The notes: generated from the sequence alone by a model not told the origin. A stretch of 64,000 nt of DNA from Cliona cf. orientalis (GCA_963930775.1 OZ005689.1:29961079-30025078); one strand, 5' to 3'. Shown: positions 48,501 through 59,190, numbered from the stretch's first letter. Translations and numbers: made by a program.

Positions 48501-48504
48501 GTAA
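42527..48504 (+). CDS. CACTA/EnSpm Tnp2-like transposase, 13 exons
   Basis: Exons 42527-42592, 43530-43605, 43657-44154, 44792-45026, 45303-45415, 45549-45832, 45964-46234, 46297-46494, 46885-47042, 47546-47652, 47836-47967, 48046-48288 and 48369-48504 join in frame to 838 residues. Early residues are acidic and Ser-rich, then a Cys pair domain (CNRC, CPNASC). The transposase core has LTLNTDGVDDIFHSTTYS followed by WPVFLSINELSP and LAALWFGRSKP, the hallmark of Tnp2/Transposase_21 proteins, then CSFCEQPG and YMHCIMLGVVKTLL. A DUF4218-like part follows (HQLLHLVDSV and WAHSCFPFESLNGRIK). It should cut the element at its inverted ends. No stop or shift was found, so the gene looks functional. The exon 3 acceptor (43656) lies in a small tandem duplication and is the least certain. 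Confidence 0.85.
42990..43092. mobile_element. Foldback MITE, short copy
   Basis: TAGACACTCTTTAGGAGATTTCTATG faces CATAGAAACCGACTAAACAATG in inverted orientation. It is a diverged, shorter relative of 43229-43368, in intron 1 of the transposase. Confidence 0.6.
43229..43369. mobile_element. Foldback MITE
   Basis: TTAGACACTGTTTAGTCGG near 43230 is inverted as CCTCCTAAACAGTGTCTAA at the right end, with an inner palindrome around CCCTCGCTTCGCTCGGG. It is about 140 bp, lies in intron 1 of the CACTA transposase and is non-coding. Confidence 0.75.
44370..44760. mobile_element. MITE with AGAATATAGTTGTAACAAAT termini
   Basis: AGAATATAGTTGTAACAAATACAG at the left is inverted at the right (TATTTGTTACAACTATATTCT). 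The inner part includes a foldback around CCCTCGCTGCACTCGGG. About 390 bp, in intron 3 of the CACTA transposase. Confidence 0.8.
46616..46716. repeat. Short hairpin MITE
   Basis: GTGAGGTTGTATGTTGAATTTG pairs with CAAATTCAACATACAACCTCAC (about 46621-46709). It lies in an intron of the CACTA transposase (46495-46884). Confidence 0.75.
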
Positions 48505-48949
48505 CACACTAACACATGCAAGTTGGAAACTGTAGCCATGAAAATATGTTGTGTGTATATCATGAATGTTATTAATAGTCGCAATTGTTATGGAAGCACA
48601 CATGGTCATTCCCATAGTTACATGTACACATTGCATGAATCACTCGTAACATTGAGATGGTATATGCATTCGACCATGCATCTTTTTGTGCCCCCAGGCA
48701 ACAAATATCAAGTCTGATATAGCAGCAACTCAAGATCAATTTGGCCTTTGTGCGAAAAAATAGCGCTCAACGTTCAACCGTGGTTCAACGTTAATTTCAA
48801 CACTGAATATATATGGCGATCATGTGACAAACACGATTGATACATGAATTATACTACTATGTGTTGCCATACACATGTTTCCCATATTATGGGTTAAAGT
48901 TCAATATACAATAAAAGAGTTGACACACTTACTCGTATACATTCATGCT

Positions 48950-49219
48950 TGCTTTTCATGCATGCATGAAACTACATGCATGCATGCGTCACTCCTGATA
49001 TTCCATGCATGTTTCATGCATGTTTTGTACTTTCATTCATTCCTGAAATTACCATGCATGTTTCATGCATGTTTCATGCCTGAAACCTGCACTCCTGAAA
49101 TTGTCATGCATGTTTCATGCATGAAATTTGCACATTTGAAACTACCATGCATGAAACACTGCTTCATGCATGAAATGTGCTGAAACATGCATGTTTCAGG
49201 CGCTCCATTTTGAGTAGGG
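48950..49219. repeat. Right subterminal and terminal repeats of the CACTA element
   Basis: CATGCATG-based words recur about 15 times, then the inverted terminus ends at 49219. The array is shorter than the left one but uses the same words (TTTCATGCATG, ACCATGCATG). Confidence 0.85.
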
Positions 49220-50545
49220 TAGACACTAAAACAAAGGTACTACTAAAGTTTGGTGGCCTACAGACAGTGCGTGTGGATAGGAGGTCCAAAAAGCTACCGA
49301 ATTAGCCACTTAGTGTGAAGATGTCGTATGTGGGATTATGTACACACTCACACACAAACAACTTTCCAACACTTTGTCTGTACATTATGAAACTCTGGAT
49401 TATGATTGTAGACACTAAAACAAAGGTACTACTAAAGTTTGGTGGCCTACAGACAGTGTGTGTGGATAGGAGGTCCAAAAAGCTACCAAATTAGCCACTT
49501 AGTGTGTACATGTCGTATGTGGGATTATGTACATACTCACACACAAACAACTTTCAAACACTGTCTGTACATTATGAAACTCTGGATTATGAATGTAGAC
49601 ACTAAAACAAAGGTGCCATTAAAGTTTGGTGGCCTACAGACAGTGCGTGTGGATAGGAGGTCCAAAAAGCTACCGAATTAGCCACTTAGTGTGTACATGT
49701 CGTATGTGGGATTATGCACACACTCACACACAAACAACTTTCCAACACTTTGTACATTATGAAACTCTGGATTATGATTGTAGACACTAAAACAAAGGTA
49801 CTACTAAAGTTTGGTGGCCTACAGACAGTGCGTGTGGATAGGAGGTCCAAAAAGCTACCGAATTAGCCACTTAGTGTGTACATGTACATGTCGTATGTGG
49901 GATTATGCACACTCACACACAAACAACTTTCCAACACTTTGTCTGTACATTATGAAACTCTGGATTATGAATGTAGACACTAAAACAAAGGTGCCATTAA
50001 AGTTTGGTGGCCTACAGACAGTGCGTGTGGATAGGAGGTCCAAAAAGCTACCGAATTAGCCACTTAGTGTGTACATGTCGTATGTGGGATTATGCACACA
50101 CTCACACACAAACAACTTTCCAACACTTTGTCTGTACATTATGAAACTCTGGATTATGAATGTACACACTAAAACAAAGGTACTATTAAAGTTTGGTGGC
50201 CTACAGACAGTGCGTGTGGATAGGAGGTCCAAAAAGCTACCGAATTAGCCACTTAGTGTGTACATGTCGTATGTGGGACTATGTACACACTCACACACAA
50301 ACAACTTTCCAACACTTTGTCTGTACATTATGAAACTCTCGATTGTGAATGTAGACACTAAAACAAAGGTACTATTAAAGTTTGGTGGCCTACAGACAGT
50401 GCGTGTGGATAGGAGGTCCAAAAAGCTACCGAATTAGCCACTTAGTGTGTACATGTCGTATGTGGGATTATGTACACACTCACACACAAACAACTTTCCA
50501 ACACTTTGTCTGTACATTATGAAACTCTGGATTGTGAATATAGAC
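49220..50545. repeat. Satellite array, right part
   Basis: Seven more copies of the ~190-bp unit, continuing exactly where the left part stopped (GACACTAAAACAAAGG follows the transposon). The last copies carry more substitutions, as expected at an array edge. After about 50545 the sequence becomes unique. Confidence 0.93.
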
Positions 50546-51250
50546 ACAAAATTGAATATGATACAATGTTCCCAAAGTGCAGATAATGCAAAGAACGCAT
50601 TAGTAAATATTAAGTTTATATGGACACACTTAATTAGTGAACACAATTTCATGCACATACATACATAGATCTACTCTCTAACAGCTAATTATTGTCAGTA
50701 CTAAGTTCCTGTCTTTGTACCTTGTTGACATAGCTGAATCCAACGAAGTTTAGGACAAAAAGCCAGTCAAATCTTGCTGACTAGAACGTGGAGTTAATCA
50801 TGTAGGTCTATGTAGACTTGACTGAAAGGGGGATCCATGGCTGCCTGGGATCCCCCCTAGATCCGCCACTGAGTTTTGATAGACTGAGGTATATTAAAAA
50901 AATCATGAAGTTTGTAAAGTGACAAGTAAGCTTTAACAAAAATTAGTTGCATACCTGGCTTGTTTGTCCGTGACTTGTACTTCATTCTACCTTTGATGCC
51001 CACTAACAGAGACAGAAACTTTAATACTACCCACGTGTCCCAGGCTCCTTGTCCACTTTGTTTCCATAGATGATGTGACTGTACTGGTCGCCAGCGCAGC
51101 TAGATCGGTAGCGACTTGGGTGGAGTAAGAGGTGTGGCTAGCTGCGTTGTGGGTGTGGCTAAGTCTGTCCGCATGCGTACTACTGTATTCTTTCACCTTC
51201 TGAACATCGGCGCTAGGCGCGAGAATGAACTATTCGCGCTATAGAGAAAG
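50546..51250. other. Non-coding, with a MITE end
   Basis: No gene is visible. At 50855-50874, CTAGATCCGCCACTGA matches the right end of the AGTGGCGGATCCAG MITE family (15631-15961), with G/C runs before it. No clear left end is seen, so this is a truncated copy. Confidence 0.5.
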
Positions 51251-51267
51251 GCGTGAAAAACAATGGA

Positions 51268-52236
51268 ATGATCGCTTCATACAGGCAACTTTTTGATATG
51301 AGTCCCACAGTGTCCATTTGTGATGCAATTAGCGATCCAGCATGTCTGGAGAGGTGCAACTGTACCCGTAGCAAGTCTCCTTTGCCTGCCATAGACCTCA
51401 CAGGAGACTCTGAGGAATCAGATAACAGCCATATGCCAGCTGGTAACAATGTATGTTTGGCTTAATAACGTGCTGTACACACTCAGTGATGGAGAACGTG
51501 AAACAATAGAGTCTCCTTCTGGATGGCTGAATGACAATGTGATTTCAGCCGCTCAGTTGCTCATACTGCAGCAGTTTCCCCACATATCCGGTCTCCAGCC
51601 ACCCACACTTGCTCAGACCAAGGCTTTCCAAGTCCACAGGAGAGAATTTGTTCAGATTCTATGTGTTGGAGGCAACCACTGGTGCACTGTTTCCAATGTG
51701 GGTTGTAGCGAAGGTGTTGTCAATGTGTACGACAGCATGTACTATTCTGTGTCTTCCACCACCGTTAATGTCATAGCCAGCCTGTTGTTCACATCTGCCT
51801 CTAAGCTTGTGATTAGAGTGATGGATGTTGGTAAACAATCTAATGGCTCAGAATGTGGAGTCCTGTCTATAGCTTTTGCTTACGACATTTGCTGTGGGAA
51901 TGACCCCTGCAAGGCTAAGTACAAACATTAGTCAATCAGACAACACTTGCTCAAGTGCTTGGAAGAGTGCCACCTTTCACGGTTCCCCATAGTTGGCAAG
52001 CGTAGGCATTCTAATATATTCTTTAGAGTGAGCCGTGCACCGTACCCTTCTAATATAAAGCATAGTCAGGAGGTTGAGCTTCACTGTTCTTGTCGCATGC
52101 CAGAGGTAGGAGGGGATGTGATGGCTCAGTGTGATTCATGTAATGTGTGGTATCACCAACACTGCATGGACATCCCAAGAGATGTTTTTGGTGATTCAGA
52201 CGTTCCTTGGGTGTGTAAAAACTGCATGTGTTAACT
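51268..52236 (+). pseudogene. Ulp1-like Cys protease with PHD finger, disrupted
   Basis: The first block (51268-51451) is acidic and Ser-rich. After a frame change near 51450 the protease follows: SPSGWLNDNVI, then GGNHWCTVSN (His), VNVYDSMY (Asp) and KQSNGSECGVLS (Gln and Cys), the C48/Ulp1 triad in order. A TAG stop at 51929 interrupts the frame. The same frame continues with HLLKCLEEC and a C-terminal PHD finger (HCSC, CDSC, WYHQHC, WVCKNC) to 52236. Just before the PHD finger, 13 extra residues come from a 39-nt insertion at 52019-52057. In transposons such proteins often accompany Mutator-like or other DDE transposases; its role there is not established. Frameshift plus stop make it a probable pseudogene. 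Confidence 0.7.
52019..52057 (+). other. Templated 39-nt insertion in the Ulp1-PHD gene
   Basis: TTCTAATATA occurs at 52009-52018 and again at 52048-52057. The 29 nt between them, plus the next four, are identical to the reverse complement of 24606-24638 in the Mutator-like transposase gene (33 nt in all). The net change is 39 nt and keeps the reading frame. Confidence 0.88.
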
Positions 52237-53085
52237 TGGGAAGTTGTTTTTTGTTCGTTTTTTTTTTTGTGCTCTCTCTTTCCCTGTTGGAGCTTTTGGT
52301 ACAGATCGGATGAAACTAGTGACAAATGATGTATATCTTGAAAGAAGCCTTATAGCTCAAAGAAATCCAGGAGTCAAACATCTTTTAAATTTGGTGTAAA
52401 GCCTGTTTTCCATATTCAAAATAATTATCATAATACTAGAGCTCTGTAGAGCACATACCCCACGCACACATTGCGCAATCTATAGGTCTGCTTTTGTGTG
52501 TACAAATATTGAGTAGAAATGCTGCTTGGTTGTGTAGATCAAGGGCTTATAGACTCCATATTAAGCCCTTGGTTGTATATAGGCTCCTGGTGATAGCAGC
52601 CAAAAACCACTGACACTCTCTGCACGAGATCTAGACTAGGTAGATACAGGTATCTTACGTTCTGATTCAATATGGCTTTGCATTCCAGTCTGCGGATAGC
52701 TAGCAGCCAAACATTATGCCACTAGCATTATTGATGACCTTTACCAGCTCATAATATTTGTTATGCGCATGAGCAAAAGGCACAAGGCCTGCATGCATAA
52801 TGCATTCAGTGGGCACTGTTGATAGGCGTGGTTACAAAGGCTAACAAAAAGGCACTATTTGTGACAGTCGTGGACCATGTCCTTCGATTCGAAGCACTCT
52901 GAAGCCCGTTTTTCGTCAAATGCAACTGATTCATTGTGCTTACGAGTCAGACTTCGAGATATGGCGATATTTGTGCTAACAACGACGATACGACCGATTA
53001 CTTTACCCCTTGCGCACGTGCGCAGGGTAATAAACATTTTATGGAGCCAGCAAACAGTGAACACACACTAGTACACACAGTGAGT
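52237..53085. other. Non-coding
   Basis: AT-rich with a T tract at 52259-52268. Nothing with a domain, splice structure or repeat partner was found. Confidence 0.4.
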
Positions 53086-53087
53086 AC

Positions 53088-53272
53088 TACCGTAGATCGC
53101 AAAATTTTTGCCGTTAAATTTTCACTGACGAAAATTAAACTTGCGAAATATTTTGTGTAACGTACGTCGACCTATACCTATTTTGGTTACTAAAGTGTGG
53201 CAACGAAATTTAGACTGCGAAAAATTTACAAGCAAAATATTTTACCAGCGAAGATATTCCGATCTACAGTAT
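53088..53272. mobile_element. MITE with TACCGTAGATCGCAAAATTT termini
   Basis: TACTACCGTAGATCGCAAAATTT at the left has inverted counterparts in CGATCTACAGTA at the right (about 53260-53271). The interior is made of GCGAAATATTTT-like words in both orientations. Non-coding, about 185 bp. Confidence 0.6.
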
Positions 53273-53394
53273 AACCCTTGTGCGCATGCAGACCAAGCAT
53301 TTGTGACGTGTTTATGTTCACAGTTAGTAATTGTGTCTTCAAACACTGTTTTCTCCTCCATTAGCAATGAGGGAGGAGGAACAATTTCGTCAAG

Positions 53395-53645
53395 TATTGT
53401 TGGGATATACGTGACGGGATTTGGGAAAACCCTCCGTATGGGATTTTTTTTTCTGAAAATTGAGTTTGATGCATGGTTGATAAGCTCTACCATAGAGCTA
53501 ACCCATGTTCAAGTCTTAGGCCGATCGCGCGCTTCATTGTGGAGATACAGCGCTTTGTTTGCGATCGCGCCACACCCCCAATAATCGAGAAATTACGGTC
53601 TAAAGGTGTTGCTATGCATGCGTATGGCGTTTCCGCATACTACGC
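53395..53645. repeat. Dispersed repeat, copy 2 (inverted relative to 7441-7645)
   Basis: It matches copy 1 over about 200 bp at roughly 80 percent by eye. A third partial match (ACGGAGGGTTTTCCCAAATC) lies at 54052-54072. A palindrome AGCTCTACCATAGAGCT and the words GTTCAAGTC suggest a tRNA-related origin. Confidence 0.6.
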
Positions 53646-53690
53646 GTGACCCGGAAATCAATTAAATGGACCTGGGCGGAGCCATTCGAA

Positions 53691-53774
53691 ATGAATGTAA
53701 AGATCGAGCAAGAATTGAATTTCGTTGTTGACAGCGACAGCCGATTGTTCTTAGATGCCCAAGAAGCTAAAAAG
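53691..53774 (+). other. Possible first exon, orphan
   Basis: ATG at 53691 opens 28 codons (MNVKIEQELNFVVDSDSRLF...) ending in a good donor (AAG|GTGAGC). No matching downstream exon was found within several kb, so this may be the first exon of a lost or distant gene. Confidence 0.3.
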
Positions 53775-53784
53775 GTGAGCGAAC

Positions 53785-54750
53785 TTACAGTAGTTCGATG
53801 AATCTACCTGTATCTAGGTAGAGAATTCTAATTAGCGCCCATAGCAACGGGCTCCGGGTACGGCAGCTGGGCCGACCAGGTCGGTCAAAATGAAGGCTTA
53901 TTTCGCCTCTGTATAGCACGACTAGCCTCCGTAGACAACGGCAATAGTTAGAAGAAGGGTTGTTCGACATGTATATGACAAAATCTGGACTTTGACAAAT
54001 TTCAACCTGAGCTACTAAACACACGCAATGCGCGAATCGCACGCGGATCCCTTACGGAGGGTTTTCCCAAATCCGGTCACATATGTGGAAACCCACCTAG
54101 CCATATGTGCATTGATACCACAAGGATACACAATATGTTTTAGTCATAATAACATCGTAATTGAGCTCGCTTTGCTCTCTCACTCCTTTTAGGGCATTTC
54201 TGTACTGTATGTTGCATCCTACACGTGTAAGCTGCCATGCTATATTTCCCATGTATATAACTTGAAATGGTCATTCAACCCATAAGTTCCTGTCCTAGGG
54301 GTGCTCTCGTGCACGTGCATGTCCTGGCAGATCACGTGACTCGTTTAATCAGCTAGCCAAGAAACTCGTTACTCGTCTAGCAGTATTGCTCCTCTTTTAT
54401 CGCCTCCAGTGTGTACATTTGTCAATCTCCATTTTGTCCTGTACTCTTCTAAATGCTTGGTTTAATCTCCAGTTAGTTCTTTTGCTGGCCTTCCTTGTTG
54501 GTGAGCCACGAAATGTAGTGTCAGACTATGTTCATAATATAATAATAATATGTAATTTACTATGAGTTAAAGTTAAATTGCAAGTTTATATTCTTTGAGT
54601 ATTCAAAGATGGCAGTGGGTGTTTTTCCAGACAGTGTTCACAGTACACTAACATTAATCTTGTCCACCTGTGCATCTATGTGTAGGAGTGGAAGGTTACC
54701 AGAAACCAACTGATCCTGGGGCAAAAAATTCCATTTCACTGCAAAATTGA
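53785..54750. other. Non-coding
   Basis: Apart from the partial repeat at 54052-54072, I see no gene or repeat with a partner. Confidence 0.4.
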
Positions 54751-54752
54751 AT

Positions 54753-55388
54753 ACTGTATTCCTCGAATACTTTCCACCCTCGACTTGTTCCCACATCCGT
54801 TCACTTGCGTGCGGTAAATAAAATAAATCCCGCCCTCGAATTGTACCCACACCGTGTACATTCATGATAAATATACATGCTTCCCATGCACGATCAATGT
54901 ACTTGCTGCGCGTGCTATTTCAGTGGCGTATCTAGCATGGAGCTCAGGGTGCTGGAGCACCCCCCTCAGCTCTGGCACAACAGCCAGCTCAGTACCTCAG
55001 CACAATATAATTGTCAATGATAATCGATAACTGGCAGCTCCTACCAACAATAAACTTACTAGCCCCAAAAATTCGTTCCTTAAACAGCGTATTCTCATCA
55101 TCACTAGGCCTAAAACAGCCTTCTTTGTCAGCCAGCTATCTTGCAAGAACGTGTAAATGAGGGGCGTGGTCAACGTTTTGGGGGCGTGGCTAAAAATTTT
55201 GCGCGCGCACTTCGCGCGTGATCGACCTACGTAGCACCTCCCTCCTTCAAATCCTGGATACGCCACTGTATTTAGCGCTACAGCAAGTGAAATATTTAGT
55301 ATCCGCCCTTGAATTGTACCCACGGGTTTATGCTGTCTGAGAATAATACTATCCACGAGAAGCATTCGAGGAAATACGTACACAGTAT
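54753..55388. mobile_element. MITE with TACTGTATTCCTCGAAT termini
   Basis: AATACTGTATTCCTCGAATAC at the left is inverted as CATTCGAGGAAATACGTACACAGTATT at the right. The phrase CGCCCT(C/T)GAATTGTACCCAC occurs on both sides. It resembles the MITE at 16811-17112. A second MITE (54923-55268) is inserted inside. Confidence 0.75.
54923..55268. mobile_element. MITE with AGTGGCGTATCTAG termini, nested
   Basis: CAGTGGCGTATCTAGCATGG is inverted as CCTGGATACGCCACTG. It shares layout with 15631-15961, including a GCGCGC...CTTCGCGCG patch near the right end, so the two are related subfamilies. It lies within the older MITE 54753-55388. Confidence 0.75.
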
Positions 55389-58300
55389 TCAGAATTTGAT
55401 TGTAAATTAAGTTCAGCTGAAAGTGGTGCTCCTTAGACCTGTGAGCCTAGATGTAGCTCCTGAAGGAACTATGGCACCAAAATTACATGTACATGTATGT
55501 GTTCTAGCTTTGAAACACACTGAACTTAGACTTGTGCTTGATAATTGTACTAGTGAGCATTAAATAGAAAAAAAATACTTACCTATTATACATGTACATG
55601 TGGTGCTGTGGTTCTGTAGTCAGAGCCCGAGTGGTGCTCCTAAGTCAGAGCCCAAGTGGTGCTCAAGGTGTTTATTGTTCTCTATTTTCTCATATAGGAG
55701 GTGGCATTATGGTAGTACATCCATGTATCCTTTGTTGCCATAATTGTTATTCTATGAGGGTACGTTGTACTGAAGATGGGCAATAACCCAGAAACACACT
55801 GACAATTTGCAGTGTGTCCGCAACTCCCTCTATGTACACTTGCACTCACAACAGGATGAGAGTACTGCAGCTGCCACAATGTGTGAGTTATTGAATATAC
55901 ATGCATATAATATACGTGTATGAGCCATCATAATGGGATACTTATTTGCATAAATTGACACATGGTTATGAGTTAGCACATGCACATGCAAAGGGGGGGG
56001 GGCGGAGTAGTTAAAAGAGTTAGTAGAAATTGGTGGTTGGGATGGGATGTAAAGGTTCATGTACTCCCTTGAGTCTTAATTATTCCCATTTTAATTTATT
56101 GGATGAAGGGGGACTGCAAATTGTGTGTACTTCTGTGTTATTTTACTATAATATCTGAGATTATTTGAGTGTTGTGTAATTCAGAAAGTGTCCGATGTAC
56201 GCTGATATACTGATGATACTATTATAATTTGTGAAGTGCTCTCTAGGTCCTTAATGGGGCTACCTGTTCATGTAGGTGTCCCAGTTAAGCAGCTTATACT
56301 GTACAATCAAGAGCAGCTCTAGAATGTATTGTGGAGACCACCCCCCACTTTAGTATGGCCGTGCATGTCCACCTTATTGCAACTCTCATCTAATCCCACT
56401 ACATGCATGGCACCCCATGCAACCACTCACCAACATGTTTACAATCAATTGTAATTGGATGTCGGGTGACAGAGAGTGCAGAAAAAGTACGCCACACAAT
56501 AACACAACAACCACATCGACACGCTATCACATACAAACAGCTACATAAAATGACTAGCTGGAATAAGGGCCAATGAAAACATAATTGCGTACCAGACTGT
56601 ACACAGTTTTAGGGTAGCTATGCGGCCAACTATACCCATGGGAAAAACCTCTCACACATAAAAAACCTCTGATTAAGAAAAAACTGTGAGAGAGGAAAAG
56701 AATTACAACATCCCTGGTGACAAAAAAGGGGTGAGTTCTGTCCATTAGAGTGTAGATCTAGTCTGGTCAGGTAGATCTCTGCTCAGCTCTAGTCTGTTCT
56801 GTCAGCAAGTTGCATTAGAATTGCATATGATACTCAAACAAAACAGACATGGGGCATGGGGCATGGGGCAATAAATGCACTGATATAATATAGCATCCAT
56901 GTACATACCTGGGGAAAACTGCTCTGCACTGCGAATAGGAGTCGTCGAGAGAGTGTCTACTACTCAAAGCATCCACTTTAAGTACCCACCAGCTGAGCCA
57001 AACCGTCCATGCATGCAACATAAACAAACAATCCAGCGTCTGCACTGTGGCAACAAAATATTTTCCTTCTAATTCGCTGTGTTCAAATTATATATCCACA
57101 CATAACTCGTTACATTTTAAAAACTGCTGCCTGAATGTGCTTGATTCAATGATGCTGGATTTCAGACATACATGTACATGTACAGGTTGCTGCAAATCCC
57201 TTGTAGTGATAGTGACTGCTTGCCACAGTGTGCATGCATGTACAAGGATCTGAACACAGCCTAACCACAAGTACCACCAGAGCTGACTGTAGTGTGGTTG
57301 ATATTACACAATTCATTGCTCTTATAGCTGACCCTGGGGTGTGCCCACTGCACCATGTGTGGGTTCATCAAGCTTGCTGATTTGTATGTACATGTAGCTA
57401 CAGGTACACTTGGGGCTGTTCAGAATGATAGAAAGGGAGCCCCACTCAATCCCCCTGCCCCACCACCACCATATCTTCCCCTGAATAATATGGAGTGTGA
57501 ACTTCACCTTAGGCAGCAGTGTGGACAGCAGGATGGAAGAACATAGAAGAGTGCTTCGCAGGAAAGCTCTAGTAGATAGGCAAGCTAGCACTTTTAGAAG
57601 CAAAGAAAGTGCTGATCATAGAAAAATAACACCAGGTATATGAGGGGACTGAGAGGGAAGCCAGATTAAGCATAAGAGCTAGGGATAGATGACAACTAGA
57701 AAGAACATGACAAGATTGGTTGAGATCAATACAGCTGCTGAAAAATGAATAGAACAGGAGAGTCAGAGATGCAAATATTGGTGATAAGATAATTGGTCAC
57801 AACAACTGCTCCAGCAAATGTAAGATCTAGGCGATCAGTTACGGCGAGAGTAAGCTGCATAATTTTTAACTACTGTATAGCAGGAAATTTTCACATGGTG
57901 CAAAATTCACATTTTTCGCAGGTAGATCGGATGCCGCCAAAATAACCACAGAAATTTCAATGTAGCACCTTTCGCATTAGCTAGTGTGTACTATAGTGCT
58001 AATTAGCAGATGATCTCACTGGAGTGCATCACGAAATTTAGAAGCATGAAAATTTCTTCTGAAGGCAAGGGTGGCTGTGAAAGTTTGCACCAGCAAAAAT
58101 TTCCCGCTATAATATGGTATGATGTCATCCAGTATCTCGACATACATGCTGTAAGCAGAGCTGAGCTTGGCACTTAATACCAGTCAATGGCCACTCTTAT
58201 AGGGGTACTTGTGGTTTGGCTGATCTCATTTATAAATTACAGGGGTCAATACTATCTCCCTCTCTTCGTATAGACGCAAGTTGCCATCTTGGTTTTCCTA

Positions 58301-59095
58301 CACTGAAAATGATGTGATGGGGTATGTGTATGAACGTGCCGTGTTGTGACATTACCTCCTAGCTGCTACATCAAAGGAAAATCTGTCCTGACAGCTGTGG
58401 CATAATATGATGATTTTGAGTGCAGGGGGAGAAGGGGGGGAGGGCTGATACTTTGCGATATCACACAAAGCCTACAACAAGCTAAGACTATAGTTAGAAC
58501 ATTGCTAAGCTTACCTTTAGCTCCATCACAGATACCGAGTATACAGAAGTGAAAAGGAATGGAGACTTTTTGTGACATACTGTATCTCTAACTAGTGAGT
58601 GTATAGCTTAGCTCCAGTTACAGCGATTGACTGTGGGCTAGTGAAGTCATGCAGCTATAAGAATTATCATTACAGATTTAATTTAGTGTTCACATATGAC
58701 AACCATTGATCAACATAGAGTGGTGCTAAGGCATATCACAATCATGAATGTATTCATTGTAGACATAATTATAATAATATTATTATTCAACCACTATGGC
58801 TACACATGTGAAGCTAGTGCAAGCCAGAGGGCGAGCCCCACCCCCTTGCTTGCATAGCAGCCTGAAAACCAGGGGCAGACCCCCCTGGTTTTCAGACTAG
58901 GGGAACAATTGGCCTCCCCACAAGTTCTTACGCCAGTGAACAGTATATTGGGCCTCTACTTGTACCTCTATAGCTATATGGACCCTAGACATACTGATAT
59001 GCACAGACGGCCATACTAGATGGCTATGTCAAACCTCTATGCAGGTATGCACCAAACACAAAGCTGGCCATGGATACGCCTCACCTATTGAAGAG
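55389..59095. other. Long non-coding stretch
   Basis: No gene found. It includes a small tandem (CAGAGCCC(G/A)AGTGGTGCTC, 55620-55660), a MITE at 57870-58115 and a hairpin CTGAAAACCAGGGG / CCCCTGGTTTTCAG at 58860-58897. Short open frames have no family signature. Confidence 0.45.
57870..58115. mobile_element. MITE with TATAGCAGGAAATTTT termini
   Basis: ACTGTATAGCAGGAAATTTTC at the left has the inverted form AAAATTTCCCGCTATAATA at the right. Non-coding, about 240 bp; similar in build to 53088-53272. Confidence 0.6.
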
Positions 59096-59107
59096 AACAT
59101 ATCTGTA

Positions 59108-59190
59108 CACACACGCACACACACACACACACACCAGTGGAGCTTATAATATTATAAAACAAGCTCCACTGGTGTGTGTGCATGTGTGTC
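59108..59190. repeat. CA microsatellite with hairpin
   Basis: A (CA)n tract leads into ACACCAGTGGAGCTT, which is inverted as AAGCTCCACTGGTGTGTGTG at 59161. The loop is AT-rich. Confidence 0.8.

Larger units (their letters stand above)
37898..49219. mobile_element. CACTA/EnSpm transposon, ~11.3 kb, complete
   Basis: The ends are inverted repeats: CCCTACTCAAAATGGAGCGC at 37898 and its reverse complement ending at 49219, perfect for 39 bp, then continuing after an 11-nt indel. The satellite sequence GAATGTAGACAC is split, with TA (or GTA, if the last G is counted as target) duplicated, fitting the 2-3 bp duplications of this superfamily. Both ends carry dense ATGCATG-type subterminal repeats. 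Inside are two divergent intact genes: a BEN-domain protein (minus, 9 exons) and a Tnp2-like transposase (plus, 13 exons). The terminal CCCTA departs from canonical CACTA. Intact frames in all 22 exons argue for a recent, perhaps active copy. Confidence 0.88.
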
